A stretch of DNA of 64,000 nucleotides. Source: CAZKCI01 sp964551475. Its GTDB lineage: Bacteria > Auribacterota > Erginobacteria > Erginobacterales > CAZKCI01. This document shows positions 50,196-59,405 of this stretch, piece by piece; within the stretch, counting starts at the first letter, position 1, and the number at the start of each line of letters is the position of its first letter. The notes below the pieces were generated by a model, which was not told the origin of the DNA, ran no database searches, and worked only from the letters and a program-made list of their open reading frames with translations. Location of the stretch: NCBI GenBank assembly GCA_964551475.1, contig CAZKCI010000004.1:1-64000 (forward strand), given 5' to 3'. The position numbers were made by a program, and so were the translations under genes.

Positions 50196-51704
50196 ATGCC
50201 ACAAAGACCCGAAGGCACGAAGGACTCCGGTACGGCCCCCAGAGTCCTCTTCGTCCTCTACGACAACTTCAAGACCGAGCGGCTCGGCGTCCAGATCCTC
50301 TCCGCCATCGCCCGGGAGGAAGGCTGGGAGCGGAAGCTGATCATACTGAGCTCCCTCTCTCCCGCCGAGGCGAGAGAGAGGGCTCTCGCCTTCCGGCCTC
50401 AGGTCGTCGCCTCTAGCGCGATGACTTTCGAGCACCTCCCTCTTCAGGAGTTCAACCGCTCCCTCAAGCGGGAAGGCCTCTCCTTCGTCTCCATCTTCGG
50501 AGGACCGCACTACACATTCAGCCCGGAGGAGATCGAGCAGGACCCGGATATCGACGCCGTCTGCCGGGGCGAGGGAGAGGAGGCCTTCCGCTCCTTTCTT
50601 TCCGCGGTGCGCGCGGGGAATGATTACTCCCGGATCGAGAAGCTCTGGGTCCGCCGCGGGAGCGAGCTGGTTAAAAACCAGCTCGGGGGGCCGATCGCCG
50701 AACTCGACCGCGTCCCCTTCCCCGACCGCGAGATCATCCCCCTCTACGGGGAAGGCGAGCAGATCTTCGGCCGCTCGCTCGGCCTGATGTTCACCCGGGG
50801 CTGTCCCCACCGCTGCACCTACTGCTTCAACGCCGAGTGGAACCGCCTGTTCGCGGGCCATCGGATCATCCGCCACCGCTCCGCCGAGAACGTCCTCGCG
50901 GAACTCCGAGAGGTCTGCGCGCGCTATAAACCCGACCTCGTCTACTTCCATGACGACGATTTCACGCTCCTCCCCCGCGACCTGATCCGGGAGTTCTGCC
51001 GCCGCTACCGGAGCGAGATCGGCCGTCCGTTTTACGTCCAGGTGCGGGCCACCGGCGTGGATGATGAGCTGATCTCCCTGCTCCAGGAGGCGGGACTGGC
51101 CGTGGTCGGGATGGGAGTGGAGTGCGGCGACGAGGAGATCGCCCGGAACGTCCTGGAGCGCGGGAAGATCAGCAACCAGGACATCGTCCGGGCCTTTCGG
51201 ATCTTCCACGCCCACGGGGTCAAGTGCTTCTCCCAGAACCTCTTCGCCCTCCCCGTGCCCAACCCCCTCGAGACAGACGGGAAGACGATCCGCCTGAACA
51301 TCGAGTGCCGGCCGACCTGGGCCCAGTGCTGCATCGTCGTCCCTTACCCGAAGACGCCCCTTTTCGACTACGCCGTCGCCCACGGCTACCTGGAGAAGGA
51401 CGCCTTCGCCCATCCGGAGCGTTTCCCCTCGGTCTTCACCGGGACGAGCTTCCGCTACCCCGACCCGTCCGTCGCCCGGCGGCTCAACAACCTCCACAAG
51501 TTCGCCAGCATCGTTATCCGTTTTCCCCGCCTCCTCCCCCCGGTCAAGCTCCTGATCCGCCTCCCCCCCAACCCGGTCTTCCAGTATCTCCACTTCGCCT
51601 GGTATGGATACTGGAACACGGTCGGCCTCTGGGGGACGAAGCTCTCCTGGCGCTTGGTTCGGAACGGCCTTGCGGCCGTCCGCGACTACCTCAAAAGACA
51701 CTGA
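50196..51704 (+). CDS. B12-binding-type radical SAM protein, copy 3
   Basis: 502 residues. The N-terminal cobalamin-type domain has RVLFVLYDNFKTERLG, VVASSAMTFEH, SIFGGPHYTF and DAVCRGEGEEAF. The motif RGCPHRCTYC has Cys203/207/210; then come YFHDDDFTLL, VGMGVECGDEEIA and FALPVPNPLE. The tail IRFPRLLPPVKLLIRLP matches that of copy 1 at 19 kb, so these two are a subfamily. The first codons (MPQRPEGTKDS) come from an ACAAAGACCCGAAGGCACGAAGG-like word, and the true start could be slightly later. Substrate unknown. Divergent from YfhO copy 5. Confidence 0.82.
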   Translation: MPQRPEGTKDSGTAPRVLFVLYDNFKTERLGVQILSAIAREEGWERKLIILSSLSPAEARERALAFRPQVVASSAMTFEHLPLQEFNRSLKREGLSFVSIFGGPHYTFSPEEIEQDPDIDAVCRGEGEEAFRSFLSAVRAGNDYSRIEKLWVRRGSELVKNQLGGPIAELDRVPFPDREIIPLYGEGEQIFGRSLGLMFTRGCPHRCTYCFNAEWNRLFAGHRIIRHRSAENVLAELREVCARYKPDLVYFHDDDFTLLPRDLIREFCRRYRSEIGRPFYVQVRATGVDDELISLLQEAGLAVVGMGVECGDEEIARNVLERGKISNQDIVRAFRIFHAHGVKCFSQNLFALPVPNPLETDGKTIRLNIECRPTWAQCCIVVPYPKTPLFDYAVAHGYLEKDAFAHPERFPSVFTGTSFRYPDPSVARRLNNLHKFASIVIRFPRLLPPVKLLIRLPPNPVFQYLHFAWYGYWNTVGLWGTKLSWRLVRNGLAAVRDYLKRH

Positions 51705-51711
51705 GATCCGT

Positions 51712-51766
51712 AAAAGAAGTAATCAGTGATCAGTGACTGATAACTGATGACTGATCACTTCTTTTT
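51712..51766. terminator. Bidirectional terminator-like inverted repeat (GATCAGT family)
   Basis: AAAAGAAGTAATCAGT (51712-51727) pairs with ACTGATCACTTCTTTT (51750-51765), one mismatch, and both strands end in a T run. It lies between the converging radical SAM and GT-C genes. Half copies of the same word occur at 14319-14339 and 53880-53931. Confidence 0.65.
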
Positions 51767-51779
51767 CAGTTATTGCTTC

Positions 51780-53870
51780 TCAGAGGAGAGTTTCGATCTG
51801 GAAGGCTCGCGGGGCCGCGTCGAAGAGCATCAGGTCCCCCAGGGAGATGACCTCGGTCTCCGAGGACCAGTTCCCCGGCCGGATGAAGAGGCGGTAGCAG
51901 CGCCAGGGCCGGTCGTTTCGGAACGACCAATTGATCCAGCCCCCCGAAGGGGGCGGGCCGCCCGGCTCCATCCGGTCCAGGTGCTCCCAGCCGACGCCGT
52001 CGCTGGAACCCATAAGGTCGGCGGATCGGAAGAACCCCTCCCGCTTCCCCAGCGCCGGGCGGATGGAGATCGAGCGCGCGATCGACGACATCCCCTCTCC
52101 GTGGTCGAACATCACCCACCCTGGACCGCGGCCGCGGTCCAGGACAATCTCCCAGGAGGTGGCGGGATTGAGGTCGACGAGGCCGTAGTGGAGGTGCTCG
52201 TTCTGGTAAGGACGGAGCGGACGGTTGACGACGGAAAGGTTGGGCGAAGAAGCGATCCGCGCCGTCCCCGGGCGGGAGAGGAGGTTGGGCGCGACCGTGT
52301 TCCAGCGGACCAGTATCCCCCGCAGTTCCGTCCCGGCCACGGCGATCTCGGAAGCCAGGCCCTTGAGCTTCCCCCGGGCGAAATCGAGCGCGTCCGCGAC
52401 CTGCGGCGAGGCCGGGACGGTGTACAGGTAGAGAAGGTTCAAACCCTCCGGCATGAAGAGGGTGAGGTTCCAGCGCGGGTCGATCGTCTCCTCCCCGAAC
52501 ATCTGGGCGGAGCGCGCGGCCGACGTCGGCTTCGGGGCGAAATAGGGGTTCCCCAGTGTCACCTCGTTGATCGCCTTGTGGAAGCGGATCCAGTCCACGC
52601 TCCGGCGCAGAGGCGTGAGGACGGCGGAGACCTTTTGGAGCTGTTCCCGTGTGAAGGCGAGGACGGGAGAGGCGACGGAGAACAGGTATTCGTGGAGATC
52701 CGCCAAACCGATGACGGCGATACAGAGGGCGAGACTGAGCGACGGCAGGACGCGCCGGAGGCGGACATAGCAGAGTGAGAGGCCGAGCGCGATCAGAAGG
52801 TTCAGGGGATAGAGGGCGAGAAGGATCCGGCGCGGATGGAGGGCGCTCGAGGCGAGGGGCGCGACAAAATAGAGGAGAAGCAGGATCAGGATCAGAGCGC
52901 TCCCCCTCCCCCGCCGGCGCAGGCAGACGAGAATGCCCAGAAGGAGAAAGGGCGCGTAGAACGCGTTCATGATGCGCGAGCGCGGATCGCGGTCGGCGAA
53001 GGGGACGCGGTCGCGGCCGAGGAGGTAGTCGCGGGCGGCGCCCAGGTTGGCGCAGATGTGATCCTTGAGCATCGGCGGCGAGAAGCGCCCCTCGTCGATC
53101 ACCCACTCCGCACCCGGCTCGGGCGGGTTGTAGAAATAGTAGGGAAAGTTGAAGAGCTTTTCCCCCCGCAGCCCTTCCAGGAGGACCACCAACCCGACAA
53201 AAGTTGCGAGGTAGAGGAGGAGCTTGCGCCACTCCGTCCGAAGATAGACGAGGAAGAAGAGGACGGGGAGGAGGACGACAATCCGGACGGCGATGTAGAG
53301 GGAAAGGGTGGCCACCGCCGTCGCTCCCAGGGCGGCCGTTTTCAGAGCCGCCGGCCGGGCGGAGAGCGACGAGACGAGGAGCCAGACGGCGAGGGCGACG
53401 GCGAGATGGCTCAAGGATTGGTAGCCGAAGGCCCGCATCGACTCCAGGTAGATCGGGGAGGTGACGAGGAGAAAGAGGAAGATCAGGGCGGGCGCGGGCG
53501 AAAAGAGACGGCGCGCGGTCCGATAGAAGAGGTAGAGCGTGAGGAGGGCCGCGAGGACCGAGACGATGCGCAGGCTCAAGATCCGGTCCCCCGCGACCGC
53601 GTAGACCAGGCGGAGGAGAGCCATGTACGGAAGAGAGGTGTCCTCCTGTCCGGAGCCGCCGAGACAGTGCCACTCCTTCCAGGGGACGGGGTGGAGGGTC
53701 GTGAAGCACTGGAACGACTCGTTGGCCACGGCGAAATAGCATTTCCGGGACGGCCAGAGGAGGTCGGGGAGAAAGGAGGCGATGACGAACCAGAGGAGGA
53801 GTGCGGCGAGGATGCTCTTCTCCCCGCGGAGGGGAGTTGCCGGGTTGAGATGATCGTTGTCCGAGTTCAC
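51780..53870 (-). CDS. GT-C-like membrane protein with C-terminal discoidin-like domain, LESMRAYGY family copy 4
   Basis: 696 residues. FQCFTTLHPVPWKEWH, GGSGQEDTSLPYMALLRL, SPIYLESMRAFGYQSLS, NPPEPGAEWVIDEG and LHPRRILLALYPLNLLIALGL match copy 2 at 37 kb nearly block by block. The C-terminal domain has GWVMFDHGEG, LMGSSDGVGWEHLD and RPWRCYRLFIRPG, again F5/8 type C-like. GTG start at 53870. It follows the 711-residue GT-C gene in a radical SAM - GT-C - GT-C series. Probable envelope glycosyltransferase. Confidence 0.66.
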   Translation of the reverse strand: MNSDNDHLNPATPLRGEKSILAALLLWFVIASFLPDLLWPSRKCYFAVANESFQCFTTLHPVPWKEWHCLGGSGQEDTSLPYMALLRLVYAVAGDRILSLRIVSVLAALLTLYLFYRTARRLFSPAPALIFLFLLVTSPIYLESMRAFGYQSLSHLAVALAVWLLVSSLSARPAALKTAALGATAVATLSLYIAVRIVVLLPVLFFLVYLRTEWRKLLLYLATFVGLVVLLEGLRGEKLFNFPYYFYNPPEPGAEWVIDEGRFSPPMLKDHICANLGAARDYLLGRDRVPFADRDPRSRIMNAFYAPFLLLGILVCLRRRGRGSALILILLLLYFVAPLASSALHPRRILLALYPLNLLIALGLSLCYVRLRRVLPSLSLALCIAVIGLADLHEYLFSVASPVLAFTREQLQKVSAVLTPLRRSVDWIRFHKAINEVTLGNPYFAPKPTSAARSAQMFGEETIDPRWNLTLFMPEGLNLLYLYTVPASPQVADALDFARGKLKGLASEIAVAGTELRGILVRWNTVAPNLLSRPGTARIASSPNLSVVNRPLRPYQNEHLHYGLVDLNPATSWEIVLDRGRGPGWVMFDHGEGMSSIARSISIRPALGKREGFFRSADLMGSSDGVGWEHLDRMEPGGPPPSGGWINWSFRNDRPWRCYRLFIRPGNWSSETEVISLGDLMLFDAAPRAFQIETLL

Positions 53871-53879
53871 GAGGGAACC

Positions 53880-53965
53880 AGTGATCAGTGATCAGTTACT
53901 GATGACTGATCACTTCTTTTTCAGTTACTGTTTCCCTGTGGGAGGGGCATTCTTGCCCCGATTCC
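53880..53965. repeat. GATCAGT-family repeat followed by half a TGTGGGAGGGGC repeat
   Basis: GTGATCAGTGATCAGTTACTG...CTGATCACTTC (53880-53917), TTTTTCAGTTACTG, then TGTGGGAGGGGCATTCTTGCCCC (53937-53959). Both families enter the 3' end of the 711-residue gene on the - strand. Confidence 0.75.
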
Positions 53966-56056
53966 GAGCAGCCCCACATCTTTCACTCTCAGATTGAGTC
54001 CCCGGATCGTCAACGGCGGGATACCCGAGGGCGGGGCATTGTTCCTCCCTGAAGGCGGGACGGACTTCAGCGCGGCGGAAAGGACCAGGATCGGGCCGAT
54101 GATTTGAGCCTCCCCGTCAGTGACCAGAGTCAAACGCGTAAGCCCGCTCGCGGGGACCTCGAAGATTTGCCAGGACCAGCGATAGGATAGCTCTGTCTCG
54201 CTCCTCTCCTTGCCATTCTCCACGAGGAAACGAGCGGGGCCTTCGGATCGGACAGAGAAGAGCAGGCTCAAGTGCGAACTGCTAGTCACCACCGCCAGGA
54301 CGTTATACTCAGCCTCCCACCGCCCTTTCGTCAGAACGGCGAAAGGCGCCTCGCCAAGAAGATCACGGCGATTGACCGACTCGACGATCTCATTCCGCGC
54401 ACTGGTCCAGCGTAGGTCATCCGATTTGAAATAGAAAGGCCTCCGCACCGCTTCCAGGTCCCAGGCCGTCCCCGAGGGCATGTCGTAGAAAGATCGGCAT
54501 TCGGCGCGGTATTCGGACTCGTCGGCCTTCTCCCATCGGACGAACTGGCGGGGGTCGTTCCTTATCTCCCCGGTCTCGAAATGGCGGAGATAGAGGCGGG
54601 GCATCAGAGTCCGGTAGAGCGACCAGGGGAATCCGTTCTCCAGCGTGTAGACGGGCGCGGGTTCGAGCTCGTCGTAGACGCCGCCCACCACGTCCCGGAA
54701 CTGGGGGTAGGAGACGAAGACGGGTGCGGAGAGCTCACCGCTCTTCAGGCGGCCGTGGAGGTCGAAGATGTCCTCGAGGCCGTAGCGGGTGAGGTAAGCC
54801 TCTTCCGGGTCGTAGCGGATCCCCTGTTCGACGGCGCGGACGTTCAAAACAGCCGCCAGAGCTAATGCGCTCAGCCAGAGAACCCCCCATCCCCGCTTCG
54901 CCGCCAGAACGCGCGCCGTAAAAATTCCCAGGGCCACCAGGAGGAGGGCGACCAGCGGGCGGTTGTAGTAGGTGTGCTGGTGGAGTATGTCGTTCCCCTC
55001 GGGGAGAAGGATGCCCCCGGCGAAGATGATCGCGAGCACACAGAAGAGAATCATCCTCCCCGCCCCTCTCCAGGCGCGCAGAGCCAGGACAGTCCCCAGG
55101 AGAGCCGCGCCCGAGCCGGCGGCCAGTGCGATCCGGATCGGCGTCCTCGGCGGCGGCTCGCCGAACGTATAGGCGAAGATGTCGAGCGTGTTGAGCGCGA
55201 GGTAGCGGAGGTTGCGGGCGATGAGAGAGAGCGGATCGCTTGCGGAGGCGGCCTTGATCGCGGCGAAGGGCGCGCGCCGGTCCGGGCTGATCACCGAGGG
55301 AAGGACGTCGACATAGAGCCAGACGGAGACGCCGGCGAGGAGGAGAAGGGCCAGGGCGAGCGGCCAGCGGACGCCCTTGAGCCAGTGCCAGGAGAAGAGG
55401 GCGATGAGAAGGGCCGGGACAAGGAAGAAGATGTATTCGTCGGTGAAACAACCCAGCGCGAAGAGGGCGATGGCGCCGAGAACGGCCGCCGAAGAGCGGA
55501 GACGTCCGCGGGAGCGCAGCGAGAGCAGGAGAGCCAGGATGCCGAGGATCTGCAGCGTGGCGAAGTCCTTGGCGTAGCGGATGGGAGCGTGGTGGCCGAC
55601 CAGGACCTCCGTGGTGACGAGCCAGAACGATCCCGCGACGAGCCCCGGCCCCCACTCCCCCGTCCACTGGCGGACGAGGAGCGCGATCATCAACCCGATC
55701 AGGAAAACGCACAGCAGGTTGACCGGGAACCAGAGGAAGGGGCCGAAACGATAGTACAGATGCGCGTAGAGGCGGGGGGTCAAGACCTCGAAGAACTGGG
55801 CGAACTGGCGCTGGCGGTACTCGGTGTCGGAGGCGCGCCAGACGAAGGCCTTGCGCCAGTCGAACTCGGAGAGAGAAGAACTCAAAGGCCCCCCGGAGAT
55901 CCCGTTCTCCAAGGCGTAGTAGCGGAGCCGCGCGATCTGGGGCGTCGCTACGCGGACCGGGAGGGAGACAAGGAAGACGAGAAGGAGGGCGAGCATCCCC
56001 AGCGAGAAGACGAGAACGGGAGCAGAGAGATGTCTATCGCGATTCACTGAGCGCAT
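53921..56056 (-). CDS. Polytopic GT-C-like membrane protein
   Basis: 711 residues from the ATG at 56056. Roughly eleven helices. The loop after the first helix has LSEFDWRKAFVWRASDTEYR. WLVTTEVLVGHHAPIRYAKDF and CFTDEYIFFLVPALL lie further on. The C-terminal 200 residues are soluble and beta-rich (YNVLAVVTSSSHLSLLF, SWQIFEVPASGLTRLTLV). The last twelve residues, ARMPLPQGNSN and stop, are coded by two dispersed repeats, so the native end is lost or extended. It follows a B12-type radical SAM gene by 124 bases, part of which is a repeat. No family name is certain. Confidence 0.6.
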   Translation of the reverse strand: MRSVNRDRHLSAPVLVFSLGMLALLLVFLVSLPVRVATPQIARLRYYALENGISGGPLSSSLSEFDWRKAFVWRASDTEYRQRQFAQFFEVLTPRLYAHLYYRFGPFLWFPVNLLCVFLIGLMIALLVRQWTGEWGPGLVAGSFWLVTTEVLVGHHAPIRYAKDFATLQILGILALLLSLRSRGRLRSSAAVLGAIALFALGCFTDEYIFFLVPALLIALFSWHWLKGVRWPLALALLLLAGVSVWLYVDVLPSVISPDRRAPFAAIKAASASDPLSLIARNLRYLALNTLDIFAYTFGEPPPRTPIRIALAAGSGAALLGTVLALRAWRGAGRMILFCVLAIIFAGGILLPEGNDILHQHTYYNRPLVALLLVALGIFTARVLAAKRGWGVLWLSALALAAVLNVRAVEQGIRYDPEEAYLTRYGLEDIFDLHGRLKSGELSAPVFVSYPQFRDVVGGVYDELEPAPVYTLENGFPWSLYRTLMPRLYLRHFETGEIRNDPRQFVRWEKADESEYRAECRSFYDMPSGTAWDLEAVRRPFYFKSDDLRWTSARNEIVESVNRRDLLGEAPFAVLTKGRWEAEYNVLAVVTSSSHLSLLFSVRSEGPARFLVENGKERSETELSYRWSWQIFEVPASGLTRLTLVTDGEAQIIGPILVLSAALKSVPPSGRNNAPPSGIPPLTIRGLNLRVKDVGLLGIGARMPLPQGNSN

Positions 56057-56095
56057 CCCAAAAACCACAGGTTCCACGAGAAACAATGTGTTTAT

Positions 56096-56160
56096 TGTGG
56101 GAGGGGCATTCCTGCCCCGATCCGAGCCGATCCGGATCGCGGCGAGACGCCGCTCCCACA
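56096..56160. repeat. REP-like inverted repeat (TGTGGGAGGGGC family), copy 3
   Basis: TGTGGGAGGGGCATTCCTGCCCCGATC...GATCGCGGCGAGACGCCGCTCCCACA, the same as 10702-10756 with a longer middle. It lies between a radical SAM gene and the GT-C gene downstream of it on the - strand. Confidence 0.85.
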
Positions 56161-56180
56161 AACCCGGCTTGACATAGCCA

Positions 56181-57605
56181 TCACCGGATCGCCAGAGCCG
56201 CCTTGGCCAGCCCCGCGAACTCCCGCCAGGACTTGATCTTCCGGATCCGGGAGAGGACATAGGCGGGGCGATAGTAGTAGGACCGGAAAAACTTTCTCTG
56301 CCACTCGTCCAGGAATTTCGAGTCCATCTCCGGGTTGTAGACGGGGATCTTCTCCAGGATTCCGGCGTCGCCGAGCGTGTATTCCCGCCAGTAGTCGACG
56401 CCGGTTTTCTTGACCAGCTCTTGGTAAAGCTCGGAGGGGGGCTGGGGGACGAACTTGTTCACCTGGACAAAGTCGCAGCCGAGCTCCAGGGCGAACCGCC
56501 GCGTCCTCTCCAGCCCCGCCCGGTCCTCGCCGGGGAGACCGACCATGAAGAAGCCGAGTGTCACGATCCCCTCCTCCCGCGACCAGCGCACCGCCTGGCG
56601 GATCGTCTCCAGGGGGATGTCCCGGTGGAAGCGCTTGAGCGTCTCGGGGTCGCCGGACTCGATGCCGAAGTTGATCTTGGTCAGACCCGTCCGCTTCATC
56701 GCCCTTAAGACCTCGCGGTCGACGCGGTCCGGGCGGGAGCGGATCGACCATTTGACCGAGAGGTTCTTCCGCCCGATCGCCGCGCAGATCGCCAGCACCC
56801 GCTCGCGGTTGAAGGTGAAGGTCTCGTCCTGGAAGAGGATCTCCCGGATCCCGAACTTCTTTTCGCACTCCTCCATCTCCGCCGCCACGTGCTCGGCGCT
56901 TCTGGCCTGGTAGCGCTTCCCGGGGACGTCGCAGTAGGCGCAGTGGAAGGGGCAGCCCAAGGCCGAGAGCATGACCGTGATCGGCCAGGACTGGGTCATC
57001 ACGGTGGTGTAGCGGTCGTTGGGGAGGAGGTGGCGGGCGGGGAAGGGCACGTCCATGAGCGAAAGCTCGTCGGGGCGGGGAGGCGTGGCGAAGAACTCGC
57101 CCTCCTTCCGGAAACAGACGCCCGGGATGGAGGAGGGGTCCCCTCCCCCGGCTAGACATTCGAGAAGCTCGGGAAGCGTGCGCCACCCCTCGCCCGTCGC
57201 TCCGAAGTCGATCGCGGGATGGGTCATCACCTCGCGGGGATAGAGTGCCATCTGGGGTCCGCCGACAATCGTGGTCGCGCCCGCGAGAGTCTTGATCCCC
57301 GTGATCCAGGAGAGGGCGGAGTGGAAGTTCTGGGTGTAGATGTTGAAGCAGACCGCCCGGGGATTGAACTCGCGCACCCGGGCGGCGGCCTCCTCGATGC
57401 TCAACTTGAGGGCGTAGGCGTCGAGTATCCCCGCCTCGAAGCCGAGCTTCTCCAGGTGGGCGGCGAGATAGGCGAGCGCCATGTTGGGCAGGACATAGGC
57501 GGACTCCGCGTACTGCTTGGCCACCCGCTCGGTGTAGAGGTGCTCGGTCACCTCCTGCTTGGGATTGATGAAAAGGACCCGAATTTTCTTTCCGGACGTC
57601 GCCAT
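56181..57605 (-). CDS. B12-binding-type radical SAM protein, copy 4
   Basis: 474 residues from the ATG at 57605. The N-terminus has RVLFINPKQEVTEHLY, NMALAYLAAHLEKLG, TTIVGGPQMALYP and IDFGATGEGWRTL, the cobalamin-domain layout. The motif LGCPFHCAYC has Cys218/222/225; then come ILFQDETFTF, INFGIESGDPETL and FFMVGLPGED. It is closest to copy 2 in the N-terminal half but has a different tail (RSYYYRPAYVLSRIRKI). It leads the series radical SAM - GT-C - GT-C on the - strand. Substrate unknown. Confidence 0.82.
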   Translation of the reverse strand: MATSGKKIRVLFINPKQEVTEHLYTERVAKQYAESAYVLPNMALAYLAAHLEKLGFEAGILDAYALKLSIEEAAARVREFNPRAVCFNIYTQNFHSALSWITGIKTLAGATTIVGGPQMALYPREVMTHPAIDFGATGEGWRTLPELLECLAGGGDPSSIPGVCFRKEGEFFATPPRPDELSLMDVPFPARHLLPNDRYTTVMTQSWPITVMLSALGCPFHCAYCDVPGKRYQARSAEHVAAEMEECEKKFGIREILFQDETFTFNRERVLAICAAIGRKNLSVKWSIRSRPDRVDREVLRAMKRTGLTKINFGIESGDPETLKRFHRDIPLETIRQAVRWSREEGIVTLGFFMVGLPGEDRAGLERTRRFALELGCDFVQVNKFVPQPPSELYQELVKKTGVDYWREYTLGDAGILEKIPVYNPEMDSKFLDEWQRKFFRSYYYRPAYVLSRIRKIKSWREFAGLAKAALAIR

Positions 57606-57705
57606 GCTCAAATCCCGCTTTCTCCCCCCGCTCGACTCTGCTATTGTCGCCGTCACCGGGAGGAAGGCATCCCGCTGACCGGGCGTGTTATCCTATTATA
57701 CCAAT

Positions 57706-57740
57706 CATAATCCGCGAAATCCGCGTAATCCGCGGCGGGG
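57706..57740. repeat. ATCCGCG(A/T)AATCCGCG word repeat
   Basis: ATAATCCGCGAAATCCGCGTAATCCGCGGCGGGG lies in the divergent gap between a radical SAM gene and a TPR membrane gene. It resembles the CGAATT/GCGAATT words at 59404-59570. The rest of 57606-57773 has TATTATACC near 57694 as a possible -10 box. Confidence 0.6.
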
Positions 57741-57773
57741 CAGGTTAGCCGTCCGCCGGCCGTCGGCAGACTG

Positions 57774-59405
57774 ATGCGCACACGGGATCATATCCTTCCC
57801 ATCCTTTTCCTTGTCCTGCTCATGCTCTGTCTAGCCCTCCCCACGCTGGACTACGGCTACCTCCTGGAAGACTACAAATACCTACGGTCATACTCGCTCG
57901 AAGAGATCGCCCACACCTTCCGCTCTCACTGGGAGCCTACGCTCGAGGAGACGAAGGGCTACCGCCCTCTTCACTCCGTCCAGTACGCCTTCTTCCACTG
58001 GCTGATCGGCGGGGACGCGGTCGCCAACCACCTCCTCGCCGCCGCCTTGATGGTCTCCGGCGTCCTCCTCCTCTACCTCTTCGCCCTCCGCTGTTGCGGC
58101 GACATCCGCCCGGCCTTCTGGGCCGCCTTCCTCTACCCCTGCCTGGGGATGAACGCCTGGCAGATCTCCTGGCTGGTCAACCGCCAGCACCTCCTGCAGA
58201 TCAACCTGAGCCTCCTCGTCCTGATCTTCTTCGACCGTCACCTCCGCTCCCGGAGAATCGGACCCTGGCTCATGGCATTCCTCTCCTTCATTCTCAACCT
58301 CCTGCTCAAGGAGGAAGCGGCAACGCTCCCCCTGATCCTGGCGGCCTACGGATTCCTGATCGCCGGGAGTTCGTTCCGTCGTTTGATCAAAAGCCTCCTC
58401 CCCTTCTTCCTCGCCCTCGCCGCCTTCACGGCCGTACGGACGGCCGTGATCAGAGACCTGCCCGCTTTCAACCAGCATCCTCCGCCCCTGCCCCTGACTC
58501 CCGGGTTCGTCCTCAGGGAATACGGCCGGGCGGTCCTCGCCACGCTGGTGCAGACCTGCGGCGTCCACGACCCCGGCCACGAGGACTTCCCCATTTACGG
58601 CGGCGGTCTCTCCCGGGACCGTGACTATCTCGCCGCCGGCGCCCTGGCCGTACTCCTCCTGATCGGGAGCGGAACGATCGGCCGCGCGGGACGGCCCGCG
58701 GACAGGAGGACCTTCGCCTTCGGCGCGGCGGTCGTCGGCCTCGGGTCCCTCCTGGTGGCCGTCTGGTATCGGAACAACCGCCTCTACGTCAGCTCGATCG
58801 GGATCGCCCTGATCGGCGGCGTCCTGGCGGGAGGCGCTTTCCGCTCGCTCGGCCGATCTGCGGGCGGTCTCCGACGCAGGATGGCGGCCGCGGCGGCCGC
58901 CGCCTGCTTCCTGGCCTACCTGGGCTTGAACCTCCTGAGCTTCCTCGAGCTTGAGGTCGCCCTCCGCCCGGATGGCCGCCTGGCCCGAATCTGGGACACC
59001 TGGGCCTTCGACGAGTACGCCGCCTGGATGAAGCCGGAACAGACGGCGATCCTCCGGAACCGGATTCTCTCCCGTCCCGACCTCCGGGCGCCGCTGGAGA
59101 AAAACCCCCGCCTGGCGGAGGAGCTGGGCCGGGAGGGGGCGCGGCGGTCGGAGGAGCTCGCCCGACGGGACCCGGGGCGGGCGGGGGACCCGGTCTACAA
59201 CCAGGAGGCGCTCCATCTCTTGAGCCGGGCCGTCGTCCTCGATCCGCGATCGGCCGAGGCGCGCAACGCCCTGGGCGCCCTCCTCCTCCGCCAGGGACAG
59301 AGGGAGGGGGCGATCGGCCAGTTTACCGAGGCCCTCCGCCTCCGCCCGGGTTTTGCCGAGGCAAGGGCCAACCTGGAACGCGCCCTCGGCTCGCCATCAA
59401 ATTAA
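57774..59405 (+). CDS. Polytopic membrane protein with C-terminal TPR repeats
   Basis: 543 residues. The N-terminal 400 residues have about ten helices with DYGYLLEDYKYLRSYS, GYRPLHSVQYAFFHWLIGG and WQISWLVNRQHLLQINL between them. The first acidic loop (LLEDYKY) and YRPLHS fit the TPR-linked GT-C-like (TMTC/DUF1736-like) layout. The last 75 residues carry two TPR units (LHLLSRAVVLDPRSAEARNALG, AIGQFTEALRLRPGFAEA). It may O-mannosylate or glycosylate secreted proteins, by analogy. The stop TAA lies in the AAACTACGAATT repeat. Confidence 0.62.
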   Translation: MRTRDHILPILFLVLLMLCLALPTLDYGYLLEDYKYLRSYSLEEIAHTFRSHWEPTLEETKGYRPLHSVQYAFFHWLIGGDAVANHLLAAALMVSGVLLLYLFALRCCGDIRPAFWAAFLYPCLGMNAWQISWLVNRQHLLQINLSLLVLIFFDRHLRSRRIGPWLMAFLSFILNLLLKEEAATLPLILAAYGFLIAGSSFRRLIKSLLPFFLALAAFTAVRTAVIRDLPAFNQHPPPLPLTPGFVLREYGRAVLATLVQTCGVHDPGHEDFPIYGGGLSRDRDYLAAGALAVLLLIGSGTIGRAGRPADRRTFAFGAAVVGLGSLLVAVWYRNNRLYVSSIGIALIGGVLAGGAFRSLGRSAGGLRRRMAAAAAAACFLAYLGLNLLSFLELEVALRPDGRLARIWDTWAFDEYAAWMKPEQTAILRNRILSRPDLRAPLEKNPRLAEELGREGARRSEELARRDPGRAGDPVYNQEALHLLSRAVVLDPRSAEARNALGALLLRQGQREGAIGQFTEALRLRPGFAEARANLERALGSPSN

